This document shows positions 55,613-63,825 of a stretch of 64,000 bases of DNA, piece after piece. Positions within the stretch are counted from its first letter, which is position 1. Each line of letters starts with the position of its first letter. The notes beneath the pieces are model-generated. The model saw only the letters and a program-made list of their open reading frames with translations. It had not been told where the DNA came from and searched no databases. The DNA lies in assembly GCF_000429905.1 (NCBI RefSeq), contig NZ_AUCT01000021.1:83600-147599 (forward strand), in the 5' to 3' direction. The translations under genes and the position numbers were made by a program. Source of the DNA: Desulfatibacillum aliphaticivorans DSM 15576 (GTDB taxonomy: Bacteria; Desulfobacterota; Desulfobacteria; Desulfobacterales; Desulfatibacillaceae).

Positions 55613-56257
55613 TTATTGCCGGCCGAGAATGTCTTCCATTTCCACAAGCATCTTGATGTGGACGTCCGCCTCAAGATTGGGGTTGGCCACAGCGACAAAC
55701 TTTACCCCGGCTGTTCGGGCGGCCTGCTCATCAACCACCGAGTCTCCGAGGTACGCCACCTGGTCCCCGGACAGGGAATAGGCCTCCATGATCTTGTAAA
55801 GCTGTCCCGGATCCGGCTTGGGGGCCTTGACGTCCATGGACGTCACCACCAAATCGAAAAAGCCCGTCAGCCCGTGCTCCGATATGACGGCGTCCATCGT
55901 ATTGGTCCGGTTGGTTGCAACGGCCAAGTGATAGTTTGGCTTCAACCAGGTGAGCAAATGCATCAGGTACGGTTCCATGCGCATAAGCCGCACAAAAGGA
56001 AAATAGGTCAGGTCCTTTGCCGCCTGGAGGGCTTTTTTCAGGCCTTCCCCGGAGCCGAAAAGGCGTTCCAGGGTTTCGAAGGCCGTATGCATATGGGCGT
56101 ACGCGAAGTCCTGCTCATCCATGGGAGGCTTTCCGAACCGGGCCAGCACGGCGTCGTAGTACCGGCGATTAGCCTCCGCAGAATCGAACATAACGCCGTC
56201 GCAATCAAAAACAACCGCTTTTATATTATTCCCTAACGGGTTTGTTTCCTTCTCCAA
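55613..56257 (-). CDS. HAD-superfamily phosphatase (Gph/PpaX-like)
   Basis: A 214-residue HAD hydrolase: motif I FDCDGVMFDS near residue 17, motif II in ATNRTNT, Lys in APKPDPGQL and motif IV in YLGDSVVDEQA. A helical cap lies between motifs I and II. Likely substrate a small phosphate ester (phosphoglycolate, pyrophosphate or sugar phosphate). The ATG is one base beyond the upstream DUF1573 stop. Confidence 0.9.
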   Translation of the reverse strand: MEKETNPLGNNIKAVVFDCDGVMFDSAEANRRYYDAVLARFGKPPMDEQDFAYAHMHTAFETLERLFGSGEGLKKALQAAKDLTYFPFVRLMRMEPYLMHLLTWLKPNYHLAVATNRTNTMDAVISEHGLTGFFDLVVTSMDVKAPKPDPGQLYKIMEAYSLSGDQVAYLGDSVVDEQAARTAGVKFVAVANPNLEADVHIKMLVEMEDILGRQ

Positions 56258-56258
56258 A

Positions 56259-57032
56259 TCAAGTCTGTTCCTTAGGCTCCATCCGCTTAATTACGGAGGG
56301 TTTTTTGTCGGTAAAATTGCCGTAGACGCGAACCTCCAGCTTGGGCCTGACAGGGCTGTCCGTATGCACATAAACGGAGCCCATGTATCGGCCTTGGGGT
56401 TTGGGATCGGTTACGGTCAGAATCCAGCCTTTTCGGCTGCCGTGAGCGTAGTCTTCCAGTTTGTATGAAAACCTGGCGTTTTTTGACGCCGAAAGGTCCG
56501 TGATTTTAAACGGATACTCTTCTATGGGGACAATTTTCACGGAGCCGACGGCGCCGGAATCCTGTATGCTCTCTTTGTTTAAACTGACGCTTAAGGGCGA
56601 AATCTTGGCGAACCGGATAACCTTGCCGGAAATTCTCAGGGCAACCTTGGGATTGGCCGGGGCGTTGCTCATGACGTAAACCACCTTGCGCATGGTAGAT
56701 CCGCCGTACCCTCGCGTATTGACCCGTATTTCCACGCTTCCTTTTTCCCCGGGGGCTGTGCGCCGGGTATAGGATGTTGTGGTGCATCCGCATGTGACTT
56801 TCACCTGGTTGATTTCAAGAACGCTGTTTCCTGTATTGGTGAAAAAGAACTTATGGGTGACCAAGTCGTTGTCCAGGGCTTTTTCAAAATCAAACGAGGT
56901 TGCATCAAATGCAATGGCGGGGCCGTCCGCCGCAGGGCGCGGTGCATCAGCGGCCGAGGCCGGGTGGATGCAAACGAGGGGCAGCAAAGCAACAAAAACG
57001 CCAATTCTAAAAAAAACTCTTTTCACTTCCAT
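56259..57032 (-). CDS. Exported DUF1573 protein (Cys form)
   Basis: A 257-residue protein; GGAGG eight bases before ATG 57032 fixes the start. A signal peptide ends at HPASA. Residues ~45-135 are the DUF1573 Ig-like domain with the motif VKVTCGCTTTS (C81-G-C83), then VEIRVNTRGYGG. A second beta-rich domain follows (~150-245) with GWILTVTDPKPQGRY and LEVRVYGNF. DUF1573 has no known activity; the conserved Cys pair suggests redox or metal chemistry. It is the direct paralogue of the upstream gene, where the first Cys is replaced by a TGA codon. Confidence 0.87.
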   Translation of the reverse strand: MEVKRVFFRIGVFVALLPLVCIHPASAADAPRPAADGPAIAFDATSFDFEKALDNDLVTHKFFFTNTGNSVLEINQVKVTCGCTTTSYTRRTAPGEKGSVEIRVNTRGYGGSTMRKVVYVMSNAPANPKVALRISGKVIRFAKISPLSVSLNKESIQDSGAVGSVKIVPIEEYPFKITDLSASKNARFSYKLEDYAHGSRKGWILTVTDPKPQGRYMGSVYVHTDSPVRPKLEVRVYGNFTDKKPSVIKRMEPKEQT

Positions 57033-57220
57033 GCCAAAGGCCTCCAAGAGCCAGCCTGCTAAAAATTCGCGCCTGATGCGCCCGCAGGACACTTTAAAAA
57101 ACAATGGTCCTGCTTGTCAACCCGGCGCGCCGGCCGGTTTGGCGCGTCGGGAGGAGGGCTGCACATAAGGAGGGCTGCCTGGTTTTGGGCGGCCAAGTCA
57201 TGGGGATGCATTTTACAAGG

Positions 57221-57991
57221 TCAGTTTTTCGGCGGCGGGGCCGGCGACTGAGCCTGGGATAGCTTTTTTTTGAAAAAATTGCCGTACACCCTGACCTCCA
57301 ACTGAGGCCGAATCTTGTTATCCGTATGGAGATACACCGTTCCGGTATAACGTCCTTGCGGATCCGGGTCCGTCACCTTTAAAATCCAGCCGGTTTCGCC
57401 TTCCTTGTCCATCTTCTCCAGTTCGTAGGTGAACTTGGCGTTCGCCGTGGCTGTCGTCCTCACAATATCAAAGGGATACTTGTCCAGGGATTTGATGACG
57501 GCCTGTCCTGAAATTGGCTCGCCGGCATCTCCTCTAAGGGATATGGTCGCAGGCTTGATGTCAGCAAACGCAGCCACCGGACCGGAAACCTTTAACACGA
57601 CTTCCGGATTCTTGGGATCATTGGTAATAACCCGCATCGTTTTATGCAGAGTTCTTCCCGCATAACCTTTGGTGTTGACCCTGATTTCCACTTTGCCTTC
57701 CCCGCCCGGGGAAGTGCTCCTCGTAAACGAGGTAGCTGTGCACCCTCAACCCACCTTGACTTGCTTAATCTCCAGGTTTTGGGTTCCGGTGTTTTTAAAA
57801 ATGTATTGGTGGGTGATCAGGTCGCCTTCCAGAACCGATTCAAACTTGTATTCCGTGGATGCGAAGGTGATGGCGGGAGCTTCCTTGGGGACGTCCGCGC
57901 CTTCTTCCGCGGCCAAAAGGGGAGCGCCGCACAGAAAAAATACCATTGCTGCACAGACAATGGTTTTTTTAAATAAACCTGCTGCTTTCAT
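57221..57991 (-). CDS. Exported DUF1573 protein with an in-frame TGA, candidate selenoprotein
   Basis: Translated through TGA (57748-57746) this is a 256-residue protein. AGGAGA eight bases before ATG 57991 and a signal peptide (MKAAGLFKKTIVCAAMVFFL, cleavage near LLAAE) support the start. Without readthrough it ends at residue 81. The TGA is residue 82 in VKVG-U-G-C-TATS, aligned with C81 of the paralogue motif VKVTCGCTTTS; the rest (VEIRVNTKGYAGRTLHK, GWILKVTDPDPQGRY, LEVRVYGNF) continues in the same frame and matches the paralogue to the end. A SECIS-like hairpin follows. Sec replacing a conserved Cys implies a redox-active site in the envelope. A nonsense mutation is the alternative. Confidence 0.8.
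57716..57736 (-). promoter_or_regulatory. Candidate bacterial SECIS hairpin
   Basis: Directly after the TGA, bases 10-30 of the mRNA fold as GCT-A-CCTCG, loop TTTA, CGAGG-AGC: eight base pairs with one bulged A. The G at the top of the stem/start of the loop is 18 bases from the TGA, within the 16-37 base range described for bacterial SECIS elements. This is expected for SelB-dependent Sec insertion. It lies within coding sequence, as bacterial SECIS elements do. Confidence 0.6.
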
Positions 57992-58175
57992 TGTGAGAAT
58001 CTCCTGAGATGCCATGCTTCAATATTCCTCTTTCGCTGACCGGACTAAGTTTAAGAGCATTCCTTCAGCTTGTCAACCGTCGGCGGGATAGCTTGGAAAG
58101 GAAAACAATCTTTAACAGGGCGAAAAAAAATGATACACTAGATGCATGCAGAATCTTTTGATCAAGGATCCGTCC

Positions 58176-58697
58176 ATGAAAGAATTGTCCGCCATTACAA
58201 AATGTTGTATCTGGGTTTGGTCAGCGCTTATTATACTGGCCGTTTCCGGTTGTTCATCATCGCCTGCGCGCTACTCCCCCCCGGCCGGGCCCGGGCCTCA
58301 GACCGTGTTCATTGCGGAAAGGGATTATCAGACCACGTGGAACGCCTTGATGCGAGCCTTGGAGCAAACACCCGGCGCCGAAATATGGTACAAGGCCAAT
58401 GAAGAAGGAAAAGTGACGTTGCGGGACGCTGAAGTTCCGGTTTTCGGAAATTGCCTGTGCGGGACCGTGGGAGGCGCCCCGCTGAGAGGTTTGGTCGCCA
58501 GATCCGTCACCATTGACCTGGGCCGGGAAGCGCCCCAGCTCACTCGCATTAGAATACACTGCTCTTACAAGCTCCCTTTTTCGTGGCCCAACGTGTACGG
58601 CAGGTCATCCATGCAGCAGGATATCGAATGCATATCCACCGGACGCTTTGAACAGGAACTCTTTGATAGAACCGCCAGATTCCTTTATCCTCAATGA
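58176..58697 (+). CDS. Small lipoprotein of unknown family
   Basis: A 173-residue lipoprotein: signal WSALIILAVSGC, then a Ser/Pro-rich linker and a compact domain with Tyr/Trp-rich start (DYQTTWNALMRALEQ) and three later Cys. ATG 58176 after AAGGATCC is preferred to the in-frame ATG 58146. The domain layout recalls small envelope proteins of the BamC/DUF799-like sort, but I cannot assign it. It converges on the next gene with six bases between stops. Confidence 0.7.
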   Translation: MKELSAITKCCIWVWSALIILAVSGCSSSPARYSPPAGPGPQTVFIAERDYQTTWNALMRALEQTPGAEIWYKANEEGKVTLRDAEVPVFGNCLCGTVGGAPLRGLVARSVTIDLGREAPQLTRIRIHCSYKLPFSWPNVYGRSSMQQDIECISTGRFEQELFDRTARFLYPQ

Positions 58698-58703
58698 TGT
58701 TTA

Positions 58704-59822
58704 TCAACTTCCGCTCTTATTGACCTGCCTTGCAAAAGCCCGAATGCCCAGCAGGGCGTCAACGCCGGATATGGGCTGTTGAGGCCCAATCGTCTTGGCC
58801 CTCCGGTCCATGGATTCCAGCATGCCGTTCTGCAGGGCGATCATCATGGATTCCAGACAATCCTCATTGTCCGTCATATCGGAAAAGGGGGAAGTCTCCA
58901 CCGTCTCCGGCGACAGCCGGCGGCTTTCTCCCAGGCCTTTTTTAAGCATGGCCGCCATAACGCCTGCATATTGGCAGCGGGTTACCTTATCCTCGGGCCG
59001 GAACGCCCCTTTTTCATCCACTTCCATCCCCGGAACGCCCATGGCAATGGCCAGCCCGATTTCCTCCAAATAAGGATGCCCTTTGACATCCGCGGGAAGG
59101 GCGGCTGTGCGGCCCGATGCCAGGAACGCGGCTTTGCCCTCTTGTATCAGCAAATAGGAAAATTCAGCGCGGGTGATGAAGGGCTTTAAAACAATTTTCT
59201 TTCCGGCCTCCGTGGCAGGCTTCGCCTCGACAATCTCCTTGATATGGGCCAGGGCCTCTTTCGCCTTTTTATTAAGAAAGGGGTCGTTGGAGTAGTCGCG
59301 AACATCGTCAAAAAACTCTTTGGCGCGATCCAGATCGCTTACGCTTTTATAAGCCGCGCCTGTGTAATACCAAAGTGCGGCGTTTTGGGAATCAATTTGC
59401 CGGGCCTGCCGATACGTTTTTTCAACCAGAGACAGCCAGTTAGCATCCAGTTTTTCTCGGCAGCCGGAATATACCCGAATAAAGCCGATCAGGACTTGAA
59501 CGCGTTCGTCATCGTTATGGGCCAGGCTTTCGGCCTGTTGCATCAAAGCCAGGCCTGAAGGGCAATTTTGATCGAGGCTCGCCAGAATTCCCAGGCCGAT
59601 ATAGGCGGGAGCGAATGCAGGGTCCAACTCCCTGGCTCTTTGGAACTCCCTTAATGCGGAGTCATATTTTTCTGACTGCAGAAAAACACTTCCCGCGATA
59701 ACGTGATGCCTGGGAGTGTCCAACTCCGCCTGGGAAGTCCTATCGCGATGTTTGCACGCTGACGGGAAAAAAACAAGGCAAGCAAGAACCGTTAGAACCA
59801 ACCAAGGTTGACTCCTTTTCAT
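58704..59822 (-). CDS. TPR lipoprotein with S-layer homology (SLH) domains
   Basis: A 372-residue lipoprotein (AGGAGG before ATG 59822; lipobox FPSAC). Residues ~40-190 are TPR-like (SALREFQRARELDPAFAPAYIGLG). Residues ~215-372 hold SLH-like repeats: ITRAEFSYLLI, then YLEEIGLAIAMGV with FRPEDKVTRCQYA, then PISGVDALLGI. SLH domains bind pyruvylated wall polymers or peptidoglycan, so the protein may tether the outer membrane. It starts 44 bases after the LPP20-like gene and forms an operon with it. Confidence 0.85.
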   Translation of the reverse strand: MKRSQPWLVLTVLACLVFFPSACKHRDRTSQAELDTPRHHVIAGSVFLQSEKYDSALREFQRARELDPAFAPAYIGLGILASLDQNCPSGLALMQQAESLAHNDDERVQVLIGFIRVYSGCREKLDANWLSLVEKTYRQARQIDSQNAALWYYTGAAYKSVSDLDRAKEFFDDVRDYSNDPFLNKKAKEALAHIKEIVEAKPATEAGKKIVLKPFITRAEFSYLLIQEGKAAFLASGRTAALPADVKGHPYLEEIGLAIAMGVPGMEVDEKGAFRPEDKVTRCQYAGVMAAMLKKGLGESRRLSPETVETSPFSDMTDNEDCLESMMIALQNGMLESMDRRAKTIGPQQPISGVDALLGIRAFARQVNKSGS

Positions 59823-59866
59823 AATGCCTCCTGAATAGCATCTAACCCTAATTCCGGGTTTGACCG

Positions 59867-60796
59867 TTAGTCCAACACGATAATAACCCGGCACTGCTTT
59901 AAAAAAGACAGATTCTCGGACGTCCCCCGGATGAGGTCTGCATCCGCCTTGCTGATTATAATGTCGGATTTCCCGGGATTGGCGATTTTCACGCCTTTCA
60001 CGATCAGGGGCCTCCCCTCTACGCGCCGGTCCTTTTCCGCAACGGTCATTTCCTTGGTGAACCCCGCCATTCCCTGATGAACGGCGAACTCTCTGCTTAC
60101 ATAATTGCTGCCAAAGACTTCTTTCTCGTCTTCGTCCAATATCACGGGAGCCATGGAGGGATTCAAGCCAAGGCCCCGGGCGTCCACCACCATGCCAGTG
60201 TAGATTTTGGAGTCAGGATCAACTTCGGCCGGGCCCTCCGCCCCCTCGGCGGCGCCCGCCGGAGCGGTTGCGGCCTGGGAATGGTTACTGGACGAAACCG
60301 CTTTAACGTCGGGCACTGTCCTGTATTCCGAAGGAAGAAACAATTGGGTGAACCCGCCCAACAAAGGCATGCGCAACGATACCTCTACCGTCCCGTCGGA
60401 AAGGTATTCCCTGTGCACCATCTTGGCGCCTTTGACCATGCTGATTATTTGATCCAGAATTTCTTCATTGGAGTCTATGGAATCGTCCACAATGCGGGTT
60501 GATTGAATGCGAACCGATTTGGCCGTCTTTAACAAATTGTCGTATGCGGCTATTTGAGCGCCCCTGATAGCCATGGAGCGCGCTTGGGGCTTGCCGTAAA
60601 ACTTCTCGTATTCTTCGGGAGGAACGCCTGTTCCTTTGGCTTCAATATACCCCTGGGACCAATTGATCACCCCTTCCAAGCCCACGTGTTCGATCACGTC
60701 TTCAAAAGGCTTGGCTATGCCGGAGCCCGTAAGGGCGCCCGCCAGGACCAGAAGCGCCAGGACAACCACCCTGACAGCCGCATATTGAAATCTCAT
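59867..60796 (-). CDS. LPP20-like exported protein
   Basis: A 309-residue protein with a signal peptide and a domain of the LPP20/FlgT-N kind (AIRGAQIAAYDNLLKTAKSV and DGTVEVSLRMPLLGGF). ATG 60796 follows GGAGGAGGAG. A low-complexity Ala/Gly linker divides it from a C-terminal domain containing SKIYTGMVVDARGLGLNPSM. Such proteins are envelope-located; the SLH lipoprotein encoded next may be its partner. Confidence 0.8.
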   Translation of the reverse strand: MRFQYAAVRVVVLALLVLAGALTGSGIAKPFEDVIEHVGLEGVINWSQGYIEAKGTGVPPEEYEKFYGKPQARSMAIRGAQIAAYDNLLKTAKSVRIQSTRIVDDSIDSNEEILDQIISMVKGAKMVHREYLSDGTVEVSLRMPLLGGFTQLFLPSEYRTVPDVKAVSSSNHSQAATAPAGAAEGAEGPAEVDPDSKIYTGMVVDARGLGLNPSMAPVILDEDEKEVFGSNYVSREFAVHQGMAGFTKEMTVAEKDRRVEGRPLIVKGVKIANPGKSDIIISKADADLIRGTSENLSFLKQCRVIIVLD

Positions 60797-61151
60797 GAAC
60801 TCCTCCTCCGGACGCGCACCTCGAATACCTCCAGGTTTCGGCAGTATACCACAATTATAGAAAATCATCCATGAACAACGCAGAGTTATCGCTTTTGCTT
60901 TCGTCGCTGTTCCATTTCCAGGGCCAATCAAAATCCCATTTTTATCAGGTTAATCCTAGCCGCCCTCAAAATGCAAGGGATAACCCGCTTTTGTGTTCTG
61001 GATGGGAGAAGGGCGGACGAAACTCATTTCCGCCTTTAAAATGGGGGAAACCGGGGCGCACAGGGGCGAAACGCCGAAACCCGTCGCAAAACGGGTTTCG
61101 GGATGCGTCATTTTTTTCCCCAAACGCGGCGGCTTGGCTCCGCCGCCTGGA
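60797..61151. other. Non-coding stretch with two hairpins
   Basis: A 355-base gap between two leftward genes. A 100-residue open frame on the plus strand is not convincing. Two strong hairpins, at 61075-61100 (CGAAACCCGT / ACGGGTTTCG) and 61126-61146 (GCGGCGG / CCGCCGC), lie near the cyclase stop codon; neither is followed by a T tract on the minus strand, so they are not classical terminators. Confidence 0.55.
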
Positions 61152-63407
61152 TTATTTACTGGTCATGGTGTAGGCCCCGTTCCAATCCTTGGCCGGCGGG
61201 GTCTTGAAATATTCGATGCAGCGTTTTTTCATGGTCAGGCTGGGGGGGTCTCCCGGGTCAAAGGCCAGGGCTTTGTCAAAATGCCCCACCGCCTCTTTCC
61301 ATTGCTGCTGGCGATACGCGGCCAAACCGTTGGCGTAATGCTCGATCATCTGTTCCATATGGTTATCCACTTCGCCGGTAAGGCCGAGAAGCTCATAAAT
61401 CACCACAGGCTCCGCCTTGCCCACCACGTTGACGGCGTCCAGTTCCCGGGCCACCACGTATTCCTTGCATTGCTCGTAAGTGGACTCGCTGATCATGGTG
61501 TAGGTGCCGTAAACCTTGTTGACGCCCTCCAGGCGGGCGGCGATATTCACTGTGTCGCCCATCATGGTGTAGTCAAAGCGTTTGGACGACCCCATGTTGC
61601 CCACGACGGCCAGGCCGGTGTTCATGCCGATGCGCATGTGCAGGATGGGCCTGCCTTCCTGGGCGAAGCGCTCCCGGAGTTCCACCAGCTTCCTTTGCAT
61701 TTCCACGCAGGCGATGGCGGCCCTGGCGGCATGGTCCGGCATTACGTTGGGAGCGCCGAAAAAGGCGATGATGGCGTCGCCCTCGTACTTGTCCACCGTG
61801 CCTTCGTTATCCAGGATGATTTCCGTCATCTCGGAAAGGAAGATGTTCAGCAGTTCAACCAGGGCGGTAGCCGTCAATTTTTCCGAAATGGAGGTAAAGC
61901 CCTGGACGTCGGAGAAAAAGGCGGTGATTTCGCGCTGCTCGCCGCCCAGTTTCAGGCTTTCCCTGTCCTTGATAACCTGGTTGACCACGCTGGGCGCCAG
62001 ATAAGTGGAAAAGGCGTCCTTGATAAACCGCTTGTCCTTTTCTTCCGTGAGATACTTGTACACCGTCATGGCCACGTAGGCGATCACCACAATGCTCAAA
62101 GGATAGACCATGCTCAGAATGGTTCCCCGTGTAAAAAGGAACAGGCATAAGCCGATATATCCGCCTGTAAGGGCCACGGCGGTCAGCAGGCCGGGCACAA
62201 CCGGAAAACGCGGGATTGCAAAGCCAAGCACGCTGGCCACGATGATGATGGTGAACACGTCCAGAAAAAAGGACAAGTTGGTTCTGCGCAAATAATCGCC
62301 CCGGAGGATGTTATCCACCACGTTGGCGTGAATTTCCAGCCCCGGATAATTGTGCTGGGTGAACGGCGTCACCCGGAGATCGAAGATGCCGATGGCGGTG
62401 GCGCCAACCAGAACGATTTTATCCTTAAACGTTCCTGCGGGAATCCTGCCTTCGATAATATCGGTTACGGGAATATGCTCAAAAGATTTCGCTCCTCCGC
62501 GATAATTGATCATAAAGCGGCCCGACTCGTCCGTGGGAATTTTTCGGTCGCCCAACTGGACGGACGACACGCCGAATTCTTCAATATTCAAGGAAAGGTC
62601 GGTTCCTTCATAAGCCGCCAGGGTCTGAAGCGACAAGGGCGCGTAATACCCCCCTTCGCATTCAATGACCATGTTCAGCCACCGGAAGGTGCCGTCCTGG
62701 TCCGGCGTCATATTGAAATACCCGGAATGCTCGGTAACGTTTGAAATTTCAGGAATATTCGACTGAGGCATAAAGGCGTCGGGAAGTTGGATCCTTAAGG
62801 CCTGCTGGCCGCTGAATTTAACATGCGAATACTTGGAGCCTTTGGTCTGGTCGATATGGGCTTGCACCTCCTCACGGGTGACATTGGTGAGGCCCTCGGA
62901 AGTTTTTTGAAAAAAGTATCCCAGAACGATGGGGGATTTTGAATTCTTAATGGACCGGGCGAGCGTTTTATCGTGGTCGCCCAAAACCTTCATTCTTTCC
63001 AGTTCGGCGACAACCTCATCGTCGGAAAGGCCTCTGCTTTGCAGAGTTCGTTCTATCTGCTCCACCGTATTGGTGGTGCTGTTTTGGTCCTCTTCCAAAA
63101 AACCGATATCAAAGCCAATGACTGCGGCGCCGTCGCCGGAAAGCCGGTCGATCATTTTAGCCAGCTTGTTCCTGGGCCAGATCCATTTGCCCTGCTCCTC
63201 CAGGCTTTTTTCGTCGATGACCGCTAGCACAACTTCCGGGCCGGGATCAATCTTTCCCCTGGCCTGAAAACGCAGGTCGACCGTTTTCAATTCCATGAAT
63301 TCCATGAAGGACGGCTTAAAGCTGTAGGCGGCCAATCCTATTATTATGGTGAGAAGGGTGAGTGTCAGCGGATTGACCCCAATAAAACGCTTCAAATATT
63401 GTTTCAT
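61152..63407 (-). CDS. CHASE2-domain class III adenylate/guanylate cyclase
   Basis: A 751-residue membrane cyclase. ATG 63407 follows AGAGG. Residues 1-~330 comprise one membrane segment and a CHASE2 sensor domain outside the membrane; three membrane helices follow (~345-425). The class III cyclase domain (~475-650) has both metal Asp residues (FSDVQGF, YEGDAI) and FDYTMMGDTVNIAARLEG, whose DYT fits adenylate rather than guanylate specificity. A TPR-like tail (~690-735) completes it. It probably makes cAMP in response to an extracytoplasmic signal. Confidence 0.92.
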   Translation of the reverse strand: MKQYLKRFIGVNPLTLTLLTIIIGLAAYSFKPSFMEFMELKTVDLRFQARGKIDPGPEVVLAVIDEKSLEEQGKWIWPRNKLAKMIDRLSGDGAAVIGFDIGFLEEDQNSTTNTVEQIERTLQSRGLSDDEVVAELERMKVLGDHDKTLARSIKNSKSPIVLGYFFQKTSEGLTNVTREEVQAHIDQTKGSKYSHVKFSGQQALRIQLPDAFMPQSNIPEISNVTEHSGYFNMTPDQDGTFRWLNMVIECEGGYYAPLSLQTLAAYEGTDLSLNIEEFGVSSVQLGDRKIPTDESGRFMINYRGGAKSFEHIPVTDIIEGRIPAGTFKDKIVLVGATAIGIFDLRVTPFTQHNYPGLEIHANVVDNILRGDYLRRTNLSFFLDVFTIIIVASVLGFAIPRFPVVPGLLTAVALTGGYIGLCLFLFTRGTILSMVYPLSIVVIAYVAMTVYKYLTEEKDKRFIKDAFSTYLAPSVVNQVIKDRESLKLGGEQREITAFFSDVQGFTSISEKLTATALVELLNIFLSEMTEIILDNEGTVDKYEGDAIIAFFGAPNVMPDHAARAAIACVEMQRKLVELRERFAQEGRPILHMRIGMNTGLAVVGNMGSSKRFDYTMMGDTVNIAARLEGVNKVYGTYTMISESTYEQCKEYVVARELDAVNVVGKAEPVVIYELLGLTGEVDNHMEQMIEHYANGLAAYRQQQWKEAVGHFDKALAFDPGDPPSLTMKKRCIEYFKTPPAKDWNGAYTMTSK

Positions 63408-63825
63408 GCGTCCAGCCTCTTGGGATTCGATTGTTGAATGGCGCATTTTCGCCCGGAAAGCGGGAAACCGGCAAGGATATCAACGTGATGGCGTGCACTT
63501 CTGCAAACACTTTTCATGGCCGCCTGCGGTCTCTCCCCAAGACCGGCGGCCTAATCCATGATCCGGTTGTTCCAAAGTTCCCGAAACTTATACCAACTCG
63601 CACAGGTAAGGTCAAGAGATTGGCCCTTGGATGCACGCCGTTAACAGCTTGAATAATTTGACCCAAGCAGGCCCCTTTGCTTAGGATCTCAAGTTTCGCA
63701 CAAGAAATATGGGAGGGGGACAGATATAACCATTTGAAATAATATAAAAAATACTTGAAAAGCGGCCTTAATTGTGTAATATTAGACATCGCCAAACACC
63801 TAATAACACACAAGAAAGAGCCGCT
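63408..63825. other. Intergenic region including the likely left end of an insertion sequence
   Basis: No gene is supported. The last ~150 bases are AT-rich and differ in composition from the cyclase side; they probably contain the left end of the insertion sequence whose transposase starts at 63826, but terminal repeats cannot be set without the right end. Confidence 0.45.

Noticed and set aside
57221..57691. Separate short DUF1573 gene starting at an internal GTG
   Set aside because: No ribosome site or signal peptide precedes it, and it continues in the frame of the upstream ORF across a single TGA.
60871..61173. 100-codon ORF in the gap before the cyclase gene
   Set aside because: Low-complexity composition, no ribosome site and overlap with hairpins and the cyclase stop.
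60993..62150. 385-codon ORF opposite the cyclase gene
   Set aside because: Antisense shadow of the CHASE2-cyclase coding region.
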